A stretch of DNA of 25,015 nucleotides from Bdellovibrionaceae bacterium UBA6776 (GTDB lineage Bacteria; Bdellovibrionota; Bdellovibrionia; Bdellovibrionales; UBA1609). The DNA is taken from positions 1 through 25,015 of the forward strand of contig DKGG01000029.1 in NCBI GenBank assembly GCA_002453155.1, given 5' to 3'. The notes under the pieces were generated by a model. It had not been told where the DNA came from and did not search any database. It saw nothing but the letters and a program-made list of their open reading frames with translations. Position numbers and translations under genes: made by a program. Of this stretch, positions 15,629 to 22,821 are shown one piece after another. The stretch's first letter is position 1, and every line of letters starts with the position of its first letter.

Positions 15629-16591
15629 ATGTCTTGGAAAAATGTGGTTGTCATTCCCTGTCACAATGAAGAGGTCTCCATTCGAGAGGTGATTGCGGAC
15701 GTGCGTCGCCATTCTCCCACTTCTGACATTTTGGTGGTGGACAATGCTTCCACAGATCAGACCGCAGAACGGGCCCGTTCGGTGGGAGCGCGAGTGGTTC
15801 ATTGCCCCTTTAAAGGCAAAGGCCGCGCGCTTAAATTTGGATTTTCAAAAGTTCAGGCCGATTCCTACACGATTGTGGATGGAGACTCCACCTATGATCT
15901 TTCTCGCTTGGAAGAAATGATTCAAGCGGTGAAAAATGGAACTTCCATGTGTGTGGGAGAGCGAAAGTCTCAAGAGGACAAGGCCTATCCCCCCTTTCAT
16001 CGATTTGGGAATTGGCTTTTTACTTTGCTATTGAGTGTACTGTTTGGCCGCGAAATGAAAGACGTGCTCTCTGGACTGCGTGTGTTTAGCCGCGAATTTG
16101 TCGAAGGTTCTCCCATTCAAGTGAAGGGCTTTGAGGTAGAGGCTTTCTACTCTTTGGAAGCGGCCATTCGTGATTTGGACGTGAAGGAGTTTTCGATCAA
16201 GTACTTTGCCCGGCCGGAAGGTGGCCAAAGCAAACTGCGATCTTTTCGGGATGGATTTAAAATTTTATTTTGCGTCTTAGGCATGTTTCGTCTCTATCGA
16301 CCCCTTCATTTTTATGGAATGTTTTCAGGGATTTGTTTTTTTCTAGGCACTCTCTCGGGCTTTCAGCCCATTCTTGAGTTTGTTCAGGATGGTTATGTTT
16401 ACGCAGTCCCTCGTGCTATCTTGGCAGCTTCGCTGATGAATCTGTGTCTGATGTTCTTTGGGATTGGAGCCATGTTGGATGCCCAAATGAAACTCCATTT
16501 GCGGCAGCTGGAGTCACGCCTTTTTCAAAATCGAAAATCCATGGAAGCCCCTTCCTTTGAGGCTTCTAATTCTAATTCGTCAGCGGCTTAG
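15629..16591 (+). CDS. GT2 family glycosyltransferase, polyprenyl-phosphate sugar synthase type
   Basis: 320 aa from the ATG at 15629; the in-frame extension upstream runs antisense into the NTPase gene and is rejected. The start has only a weak ribosome site. GT-A motifs: VVVIPCHNEEVSI (about 6-18), VVDNASTDQTA (nucleotide-binding Asp), KGKGRALKFGF, and the metal-binding VDGDSTYD (Asp84, Asp86). Then comes a DVLSGLRVFSREF segment, typical of DPM1/GtrB/ArnC-like enzymes. Two C-terminal transmembrane helices at about 225-247 and 261-284 match the GtrB layout. It likely transfers a hexose from a nucleotide sugar to undecaprenyl phosphate. Its last 20 nt overlap the convergent TMTC-like gene, a candidate user of that lipid-linked sugar. 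Confidence 0.83.
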   Translation: MSWKNVVVIPCHNEEVSIREVIADVRRHSPTSDILVVDNASTDQTAERARSVGARVVHCPFKGKGRALKFGFSKVQADSYTIVDGDSTYDLSRLEEMIQAVKNGTSMCVGERKSQEDKAYPPFHRFGNWLFTLLLSVLFGREMKDVLSGLRVFSREFVEGSPIQVKGFEVEAFYSLEAAIRDLDVKEFSIKYFARPEGGQSKLRSFRDGFKILFCVLGMFRLYRPLHFYGMFSGICFFLGTLSGFQPILEFVQDGYVYAVPRAILAASLMNLCLMFFGIGAMLDAQMKLHLRQLESRLFQNRKSMEAPSFEASNSNSSAA

Positions 16592-18170
16592 AAAACTGTG
16601 GCTGCGCCTTGCGGGCTTTTTCCTCATAGAATTTTTTAAGCTTTTCATTTCCCTGAAATTCATAGGCCTTCGAAAGGTAAATAAAAGAAGGGTAGAAGTC
16701 GGGCTGAATGTGCAAAGCTTCTTTCAGTTGATAAATTCCTAGGTCGATCTTTCCTTGGCGCAAATACAAAAGTCCCAAGTTGTGCCTGACCTGGGGATAG
16801 ATGTCATTGATCTCTATGGCTTTTAAGTAGTGTTCTTCCGCCTTTTGACTGTCACCTCGATCCGAATAGGCCATTCCTAAATTGTTGTGCACGCGAGCCA
16901 CTTCTTTGGAAGTGGTGAGAATATGCTTGTAAAGAGAAATGGGAGTGCTCCATACCTCATTTTGAAAATGGGTGCGGATTCCCAGAAGCAAAGTCCAAAG
17001 AAGGACAACGCCGTACAAGATCTTTGTGTTGAATTTCGAGGAAAGGCGTTTTGCCATTTGGTCTGCACCATAGACACTTACTAAAGCAAAAGAGAACGAG
17101 GGGATGTACATCCAATGTTCTAAAAAGAAGGAATTCAGAGGCAGCAAGAGTCCCGTGTGCAAAGAATGGTAGGCCCAAAACCAAAGGCTTGCAAAAGCCA
17201 ACAGGGGATTTTGCTTCCCGCGGAGAACCCCGAGAAGACTCAGTAAAAAGAGCCCAAATCCCATCAACACGGGAGCGGTGAAAAAATCCACATAAACGGG
17301 AAAGGCGCGATCGATTTGAAGCCAGTCCGGCCACGCCCAAAGTTGCACATATTTAGGAAGGCCGGCCAAAGCCGTGTAAAGACGAACCCAAACGGACTCG
17401 GTATAGACGTTTTGGGTGTCGTAAAATTGAAAACTGTTTTGGAAGTCCAGCGGCCCGGCCCGTAAGCCAGCATAAATTCCCGCACACAGTAGAGAGGGCG
17501 AGACTTGAAGAAAGATCTTTTTCCATTTTTCTTTCCAAGTTTCGAGGCGAGGTTGGGTGAAAAGAATTGCAAAAAGAAGTCCTGGAAAAGTGACAGAGGC
17601 TTCTTTTGAAAGAAAGGCTGTCGTTAAAAACATAAGGCCGAGTGCTTTCCAAGGCCAACTTTTATTTAATGAAGCATGAAGAAAGAGAAGTCCAAACAAA
17701 GTGTGTAGGGGATCCGCTGTTGCAGAAATGTAAGTGACCGCCTCCGTGTGAAGCGGATGGACCGCCCACACCAAAGTCGCAAGCAGGGAATAGCTTCGAG
17801 CTTTTTGTTCTTCAAAAGAGAAGCTTCGCAAAATCTTTAAAGCCAAGGTGAGAAACAAAAGGGCATTGAGAAAATGAAGAAGAACATTGAATGCGTGAAA
17901 GGCGACCGTATTCAGTCCAAAAAATTGGTAGATCAGGCTGTAACTGAGGATTTGTAAAGGCCGGTAGAAGGAGTCTTTAAATCCAGAACCATAGGTGGAG
18001 GACGAAGTGAAGGCGTTGGTCCAGAGGCTTAAATTTTGAACAATTTCATTTTTCTGAATCAAAAATTCGTCGTCATAAAGAAACTCTCCCTGGAGCGCAT
18101 TTCCGTAGGAAAAAAGAACCGTGAGTGCCAGGAGAGTGATTGAAAGAGAGATCCAAACTTTTTGAAGCAT
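16572..18170 (-). CDS. TMTC-like multi-pass membrane protein with C-terminal TPR repeats
   Basis: 532 aa from the ATG at 18170; a TTG 15 nt upstream is the alternative. About ten to twelve hydrophobic helices follow an N-terminal luminal-type loop with GEFLYDDEFLIQKNE (acidic pair at about 33-34) and FYRPLQILSY, then VWAVHPLHTEAVTYISATAD. This wording is that of DUF1736/TMTC proteins, which belong to the GT-C fold. Three TPR units occupy about 423-530 (VHNNLGMAYSDRGDSQKAEE, VRHNLGLLYLRQGKIDLG, a FIYLSKAYEFQGNEKL unit). Eukaryotic TMTCs are protein O-mannosyltransferases; a glycosyl-transfer role here is inferred. Divergent from the MFS gene and convergent with the GT2 gene. Confidence 0.8.
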   Translation of the reverse strand: MLQKVWISLSITLLALTVLFSYGNALQGEFLYDDEFLIQKNEIVQNLSLWTNAFTSSSTYGSGFKDSFYRPLQILSYSLIYQFFGLNTVAFHAFNVLLHFLNALLFLTLALKILRSFSFEEQKARSYSLLATLVWAVHPLHTEAVTYISATADPLHTLFGLLFLHASLNKSWPWKALGLMFLTTAFLSKEASVTFPGLLFAILFTQPRLETWKEKWKKIFLQVSPSLLCAGIYAGLRAGPLDFQNSFQFYDTQNVYTESVWVRLYTALAGLPKYVQLWAWPDWLQIDRAFPVYVDFFTAPVLMGFGLFLLSLLGVLRGKQNPLLAFASLWFWAYHSLHTGLLLPLNSFFLEHWMYIPSFSFALVSVYGADQMAKRLSSKFNTKILYGVVLLWTLLLGIRTHFQNEVWSTPISLYKHILTTSKEVARVHNNLGMAYSDRGDSQKAEEHYLKAIEINDIYPQVRHNLGLLYLRQGKIDLGIYQLKEALHIQPDFYPSFIYLSKAYEFQGNEKLKKFYEEKARKAQPQFSKPLTN

Positions 18171-18180
18171 ACCCAGGATT

Positions 18181-18200
18181 ATCAAATCCTTCGATTTGAT
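18181..18200. promoter_or_regulatory. perfect inverted repeat in divergent promoter region
   Basis: ATCAAATC (18181-18188) and GATTTGAT (18193-18200) around a 4-nt centre CTTC. They lie in the 95-bp gap between the TMTC-like gene (start 18170, -) and the MFS gene (start 18266, +). It could be an operator dyad for either gene or a leader hairpin of the TMTC-like transcript, whose start it precedes by 10 nt. It has no T-tract, so it is not a terminator. Confidence 0.4.
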
Positions 18201-18265
18201 TTGTCCAGGCCTTCGGTGAGATTTTGGGTTTACCCCTATGGCTGTGACCGATATGATTGTTCGTA

Positions 18266-19522
18266 ATGCGCATATTTCGTCTGTCGTTTGGTTTGCGAGC
18301 CCTTTATTTGTCGGTTTTTTTGGTTCTGGCCGGAAATGCTCTGCAAAACATCTACATTCCCATCTACGGAATCGAGTTGGGATTCACTCCCTTTCAAGTG
18401 AGTTTGCTGGGGTCCCTTTACTTTTTTGGATTTTTCGCAGGCTGTTTGTTGGTGCCCCCCTATTTGTACAGTGTGGGCCACATTCGTACTTTTGCGGCCT
18501 TTGCGGCGATGGCTGCGGTGTCGGCCATTGTGATTTCCATTTCCAATTCCATTGGGCTGTGGCTGCCGCTGCGAATTCTTTCGGGTTTCAGTTTGGCCGC
18601 TCTCTATATTTCTATCGAAAGTTGGATCAGTGCCTTTTCCACAGACGACAACCGTGGGCGCGTGCTTTCGGTCTACCGCATTGTGGATTTGAGTGGAGCG
18701 ATTCTTGGACAGGCGGTTTTGTTTTTTATGACGGGAGAGTCAACAACACTTTCTTTGGTGGCCTGTTTGATTATGATTTCTTTGATTCCAATCAGTTTGA
18801 CTCAAATTCAAATGCCCGCCTTGGTTCAGGCTGTTCCCGAGCAATTGGTTTTGGTGATGAGGAAGACTCGACAAATGGCTCCCATAAGCCTTTGGGGAGG
18901 TTTGCTTTCCGGTGTGATTGCCGGCGTGTTTTGGTCTTTGATTCCCGTCTTTGTGGAAGGAGTGGGGCACAAGCCTTCCTCCGTACCACTTGTGGTCTCG
19001 GCTTATTTGATTGGAGGCTCACTCCTTCAGTGGCCGGCTGGAATTTTGTCAGATCGCATTGATCGTCGGAAGGTGATTGTGATCTTGTGTTTGATTGCCG
19101 CTTCGGCCTCTGTATTGATGACGGTGGGTGCGGTTCTTGGAAAGCTCAATTTGCCCACACTTCTTTTGTTGGTGGCTTTCTTTGGTGCAGGTGGAATTCC
19201 TGTTTACCCCATCGCCGTGGCCCATGCCAATGATTGGGTGAAGTCGGCTTCGGTTGTGGACTTGAGTGTTCTGCTGTTGGTTTCGAGCAGCATTGGATCT
19301 GTTCTTGGTCCGTTAATGGTGGGTTTATTTTTGAACCACATAAGTCCCCAGTATTTCTTTTTAACCTTGCTCGGCACCCATGTGTTGTTGATGGTTCTGA
19401 CGTCCTATCGTATTGTGCGCTATCCGCCGATCACCGAGTCTCGAAAAAGTGAATTTCACGATTTTCCAGAGACCACACCGATGATTGCCACAGTGGTGGA
19501 CGAAAGTGATGGTTCAACGTGA
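18266..19522 (+). CDS. major facilitator superfamily transporter
   Basis: 418 aa from the ATG at 18266; a TTG 9 nt upstream is possible and the ribosome site is weak. Twelve hydrophobic helices with a central loop around QMPALVQAVPEQLVLVMRKTRQ. Family marks are DDNRGRVLSVYRIVDLSGAILGQ in the first half and the motif-A-like LSDRIDRRKVIVI after helix 8. It resembles YcaD-type permeases of unknown substrate. Its stop overlaps the start of the ClC gene by 4 nt (GTGA), so the two are coupled and may serve one physiological task. Confidence 0.85.
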   Translation: MRIFRLSFGLRALYLSVFLVLAGNALQNIYIPIYGIELGFTPFQVSLLGSLYFFGFFAGCLLVPPYLYSVGHIRTFAAFAAMAAVSAIVISISNSIGLWLPLRILSGFSLAALYISIESWISAFSTDDNRGRVLSVYRIVDLSGAILGQAVLFFMTGESTTLSLVACLIMISLIPISLTQIQMPALVQAVPEQLVLVMRKTRQMAPISLWGGLLSGVIAGVFWSLIPVFVEGVGHKPSSVPLVVSAYLIGGSLLQWPAGILSDRIDRRKVIVILCLIAASASVLMTVGAVLGKLNLPTLLLLVAFFGAGGIPVYPIAVAHANDWVKSASVVDLSVLLLVSSSIGSVLGPLMVGLFLNHISPQYFFLTLLGTHVLLMVLTSYRIVRYPPITESRKSEFHDFPETTPMIATVVDESDGST

Positions 19523-20715
19523 ACTCTTCTTGGGGCCAGAAAATAAAGATGTTGGTCTTAAGTGCTCTCAGTGGAGTGCTTGCTGGAATTTCGGCAACCC
19601 TTTTTTTGTTCGCATTGAAATGGGCCACAGACTATCGCGAAGATCATATGATCCTTATTTGGTTTTTGCCTGTGGCTGGATTCTTTATTGGGTGGGTTTA
19701 TTATGCTTTTGGAAAAGATGTGGCCGCGGGAAACAATCTGATCATTGATGAGATTCATGATCCCAAAAAAGTCATTCCCTTTCGGATGGCTCCCTTTATT
19801 TTAATGGGCACCGTATTGACTCATTTGTTTGGCGGCTCCGCCGGTCGTGAGGGAACAGCTGTTCAAATGGGGGGATCGCTTGCGGATCAACTCACACACT
19901 TTTTTAAAGTTTCAAAAGAACAGAGAAAAATTCTTTTGGCGGCAGGATCTGGAGCAGGGTTTGGCGCAGCCATTGGAGCCCCATTGGCCGGGGCCATTTT
20001 TGGAATGGAAATGAACTTTGTGGGCCGGTTCAAGTGGTTTGCGGTTCTTGAAAGTTTGGTGGCGTCCTATGTGGGATATGCAACCACCCATGTGCTTCAT
20101 GCGCCCCACACGAGGTACCTCAGAGATTTGGAACTGCCTTTTGACCTTCATGGTTTTTTTGCGGTTTTTCTAGGAGGTCTTGCCTTTGGATTGATGAGTT
20201 TGATCTTTGTCAGGTTTTCGCATCGAATTGAAAATGTCTTTCGTCAAATTTCATTTCCTCCTCTTAAGCCTTTGGTTGGAGGGATGATTGTGGTGGGGCT
20301 TTTTTATGTGGAAGGCAGTTATCGTTATGATGGCTTGGGGTTGGATATCATTCAAGGGGCACTGACAAATCCCTCGAGCATTTGGGACCCTTTCTATAAG
20401 ATGTTCTTTAGCGCACTGACCGTGAGCACCGGCTTTAAAGGCGGGGAATTTATCCCGATGGTCTTTATGGGGGCCACTTTGGGAAGCGCGCTCTCTGTGT
20501 GGCTTCAGGTTCCGGTTTCACTGATGGCTTCAGTGGGATTTGCTTCGGTCTTTGGAGCCGCTTCCAAGACTCCGTTGGCCTGTTCCATCATGGCCATGGA
20601 AGTTTTTGGTTGGGACCTTGCGCCCTTTGCCTTGCTTTCATGTTTTACGGCTTATGTGGTCTCTGGGCCGTCTGGAATTTATTCTTCTCAAATCAAATTC
20701 AAGAAATTGAATTGA
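19519..20715 (+). CDS. ClC-family anion channel or anion/proton antiporter
   Basis: 398 aa from the GTG at 19519, overlapping the MFS stop. The motif GSAGREGTAVQMG (about 107-119) holds the gating Glu111 of the family GKEGP loop. GAIFGMEMNF has Glu164 where E. coli ClC has the inner proton Glu203. The C-terminal SGPSGIYSSQ supplies the central Tyr. The usual first anion-binding motif GSGIP is missing; in its place stands AAGNNLIIDEIHDPKKV. That pattern recalls the CLC-F (fluoride/proton) side of the family, but I cannot separate fluoride from chloride by eye. No CBS domains. No fluoride riboswitch is visible upstream. ClC membership is certain, ion specificity is not. Confidence 0.88.
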   Translation: MNSSWGQKIKMLVLSALSGVLAGISATLFLFALKWATDYREDHMILIWFLPVAGFFIGWVYYAFGKDVAAGNNLIIDEIHDPKKVIPFRMAPFILMGTVLTHLFGGSAGREGTAVQMGGSLADQLTHFFKVSKEQRKILLAAGSGAGFGAAIGAPLAGAIFGMEMNFVGRFKWFAVLESLVASYVGYATTHVLHAPHTRYLRDLELPFDLHGFFAVFLGGLAFGLMSLIFVRFSHRIENVFRQISFPPLKPLVGGMIVVGLFYVEGSYRYDGLGLDIIQGALTNPSSIWDPFYKMFFSALTVSTGFKGGEFIPMVFMGATLGSALSVWLQVPVSLMASVGFASVFGAASKTPLACSIMAMEVFGWDLAPFALLSCFTAYVVSGPSGIYSSQIKFKKLN

Positions 20716-20846
20716 AGCCTTTCAGCGTTATGACCTTCCGAGGGATTTTCTCTTCTTAAGAAAAAGCTCCAAGACGAAAAACAATTAAAGTGTTTTAATT
20801 TACATAAGCCTTTTTGAAACTTGCTGATCCGCAGGAGAACATGCAG

Positions 20847-22247
20847 ATGAGTTTTGCCTTAGAAAATTTAGATCTGATCAATGAGGCCTTGAATGCTTCG
20901 GCCATTGTGGCAATCACGGACTCTTACGGGAAAATCAAATTTGCCAACGAGACCTTTTGTAAGCTTTCGGGCTATTCACAGAAAGAGTTGATCGGCCAAA
21001 ACCATCGCATTTTGAAATCAGACTACCATCCTCCAGAGTTCTACCGGGACCTGTGGCGAACCATTGCCTCGGGTCGGATGTGGGAAGGGGAGATTTGCAA
21101 TCGAAATAAAAGCGGAAGACTTTATTGGGTTAAAACTTATATTTTTCCATTTACCGATCCCGCCACCAAAGAAAAAGAATTTGTTTCCATCCGCTGGGAA
21201 ATGACCGAAGAGAAAGAAAAAGAAACCAATATGAAGTCCTTAATGGACGCTGCCATGGACGGGCTATTGATCTATGATCGATTTGGTCGTGTGATCTGGG
21301 AAAACTCAAAGGCTCCGGGAATTTTGTCTCAAAAAAGTTTGAAGGGTTTGACCGTGGCACGCATTTTTGGAACCCACTACCGGGTTTATTTTTTGGGGAC
21401 ACAGGAGTTGGTGGTTGGAGAGCCCGGATCTCGGGTGTTTGAAGTTTCCACGGAACCTTTCCAGTGGGAAGGGCAAATCGCCTATTTGGTCAACTTCAGG
21501 GACATTACGGAGAAGGTGAGGATTCAATCACAAATGATTCAACAGGACCGCTTGGCATCGCTGGGTTTGATTGCCGCGGGATTGGTTCATGAAGTGAAGA
21601 CGCCCATGGGTGTGATTCGTGGAAGGACCGAACTGATCGAAATGAATTTGGACAATCCCGTTAAAGTTTATGAAAATATCAAAATCATTCAAAATCAAAT
21701 GGATCGAATGTCGGATCTTTTGCAAGAGCTTCTCGAACTGGGAAAGCCCGCTCCCGGGGTGAAGCCCCATTTGATTTTTCCGGAAAATGTTCTTTCAAAG
21801 GTCTTGTCTTTTTTGGATCACGAGATGTCTCTGCGAAACATTGAATTCAAGAAGTCCATTTCAAATCCCCTTCAAGTTTTGGGGGAAGATAAGTTTTTAT
21901 TTCAAATATTTTTGAACCTGTTGCTCAATGCCATTCATTCTTTCGCCGATCTTCCTCAGGATCATGATAGGCAAATTGAAGTTTACGACCGCATGGAAGA
22001 CGGAAGATACCAAATTGTGATTAAGGACAATGGCTGTGGCATTTCTGAAGAAGCGAAAGAACACATTTTTGTTCCCCTGTTCACGACGAAAAAAACAGAA
22101 GGCACCGGTCTCGGTTTGATCGTTAGCCGAAAGATGATTCGAGGCTGGGGAGGAGATTTGGTTTTGGAGTCGAAAGAAGCTGTGGGCACCGAGGCGATCT
22201 TGAGCTTCTCTCAGGCAGAGGCGTTGTCGCCGCAAATCGCTCAATGA
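20847..22247 (+). CDS. cytoplasmic PAS-domain sensor histidine kinase
   Basis: 466 aa from the ATG at 20847, which has AGGAG 9 nt upstream; the ATG at 20841 lies only 3 nt from that site. No signal peptide or transmembrane helix. PAS 1 at about 10-125 (AIVAITDSYGKIKFANETFCKLSGYS, and NKSGRLYWVKTYIFPF as in Aer/FAD or haem-type PAS) is followed by a second, weaker PAS-like domain at about 130-222. The HisKA helix is LASLGLIAAGLVHEVKTPMG with His248. N box LLLNAIHSF, G1 DNGCGI, F box IFVPLFTTK and G2 GTGLGL follow. It autophosphorylates and passes phosphate to a response regulator; none is encoded nearby, so it is an orphan. An AT-rich stretch at 20780-20813 may hold its promoter. Confidence 0.92.
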   Translation: MSFALENLDLINEALNASAIVAITDSYGKIKFANETFCKLSGYSQKELIGQNHRILKSDYHPPEFYRDLWRTIASGRMWEGEICNRNKSGRLYWVKTYIFPFTDPATKEKEFVSIRWEMTEEKEKETNMKSLMDAAMDGLLIYDRFGRVIWENSKAPGILSQKSLKGLTVARIFGTHYRVYFLGTQELVVGEPGSRVFEVSTEPFQWEGQIAYLVNFRDITEKVRIQSQMIQQDRLASLGLIAAGLVHEVKTPMGVIRGRTELIEMNLDNPVKVYENIKIIQNQMDRMSDLLQELLELGKPAPGVKPHLIFPENVLSKVLSFLDHEMSLRNIEFKKSISNPLQVLGEDKFLFQIFLNLLLNAIHSFADLPQDHDRQIEVYDRMEDGRYQIVIKDNGCGISEEAKEHIFVPLFTTKKTEGTGLGLIVSRKMIRGWGGDLVLESKEAVGTEAILSFSQAEALSPQIAQ

Positions 22248-22251
22248 TTTC

Positions 22252-22368
22252 CCGTTTCATATTTCTAGCAATGTGATGAATTCCATTAAAATCTTGAGCC
22301 AGTCCTCGCCTTCGGCTGCGGAGCTCGCTTTTAATGAAATTCATCACATTGCTAGAAATATGAAACGG
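22252..22368. repeat. long inverted repeat, 40-bp arms, between convergent genes
   Basis: Left arm 22252-22291 and right arm 22329-22368 are reverse complements with a single mismatch, around a 37-nt spacer. The pairing continues outward (TTTC against GGAAA) with one bulged C. The mismatch is C opposite A on the plus-strand transcript but a G-U wobble on the minus-strand transcript, so the minus-strand RNA would be fully paired. The spacer is GC-richer and includes GCC-TTC-GGC, a small inner hairpin. The element starts 4 nt after the kinase stop and ends 3 nt before the lipoprotein stop. There is no T-tract on either side, so it is not a classical terminator; a MITE/REP-like element or an RNase III-type 3' end is possible. 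Confidence 0.9.
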
Positions 22369-22371
22369 AAA

Positions 22372-22821
22372 CTACAAACCACCATGCATATCGGCTGCGG
22401 GGTGGGATGGAATCCCTTTGGAAAATCGATAGGTTAAAGTTTCCTCTCCAAGTGGAGCTTCAAGTCGAAGCTCTCCTCTGGAAACGTAAACCACCACCCA
22501 GCTTTCCCGTCCCATTTGCATGTCAGGATCTTTCGCACACTGGGAATCATTTTCTTCCCAAAGCCAGGTGACCTTTTGATAGAGAGTGCATTTTTGAAAG
22601 TTCGCATCGTAGGAGCTGCAATTTTGAAGTTCGTAATCTGCCTTGCGATTGCAAACTCCCTGTTCGTCTTCACGGTAGTAGATCAATTGACTTTGATTGT
22701 CTTCATTGAAAAACATTTCGATGTGAAGCTTGGGGTTGATCGGCTTCATTTCGGAACCTTTGTAGATAAAGCCAAAAAAGTTCCAGCAACCTACAATCAA
22801 TGAAGCGATCAATACATTCAT
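22372..22821 (-). CDS. small cysteine-rich predicted lipoprotein, third gene of cassette 2
   Basis: 149 aa from the ATG at 22821, which overlaps the protease stop by 4 nt (ATGA) and has AAGGGG 9 nt upstream; an ATG 9 nt earlier is possible. The N-terminus MNVLIASLIVGCWNFFG has a lipobox-like LIVGC (Cys12), though positive charge is lacking, so a plain membrane anchor is the alternative. The body has four more Cys in the middle (GVCNRK, QNCSSY, QKCTLY, SQCAKD) and beta-rich ends (LHIEMFFNE, WVVVYVSRGELRLEAPL, EETLTYRFSKG). I do not recognise the family. Its coupling to the protease suggests it acts with it in the periplasm. Cassette 1 has no counterpart. Confidence 0.7.
   Translation of the reverse strand: MNVLIASLIVGCWNFFGFIYKGSEMKPINPKLHIEMFFNEDNQSQLIYYREDEQGVCNRKADYELQNCSSYDANFQKCTLYQKVTWLWEENDSQCAKDPDMQMGRESWVVVYVSRGELRLEAPLGEETLTYRFSKGIPSHPAADMHGGL

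Noticed and set aside
18238..19062. 274-codon plus-strand frame overlapping the MFS gene
   Set aside because: Phe/Cys/Gly-rich shadow of hydrophobic MFS codons; no domain, and the MFS frame is intact.
19420..19519. Fluoride riboswitch in front of the ClC gene
   Set aside because: The region is coding sequence of the MFS gene and I see no conserved fluoride-riboswitch core.
20716..20846. Intrinsic terminator after the ClC gene
   Set aside because: There are A/T runs and a TTCTTAAGAA palindrome but no GC stem, so a terminator cannot be supported.
22252..22368. Classical bidirectional Rho-independent terminator
   Set aside because: Stem far too long and no T-tract on either strand; listed as an inverted repeat of unknown role instead.
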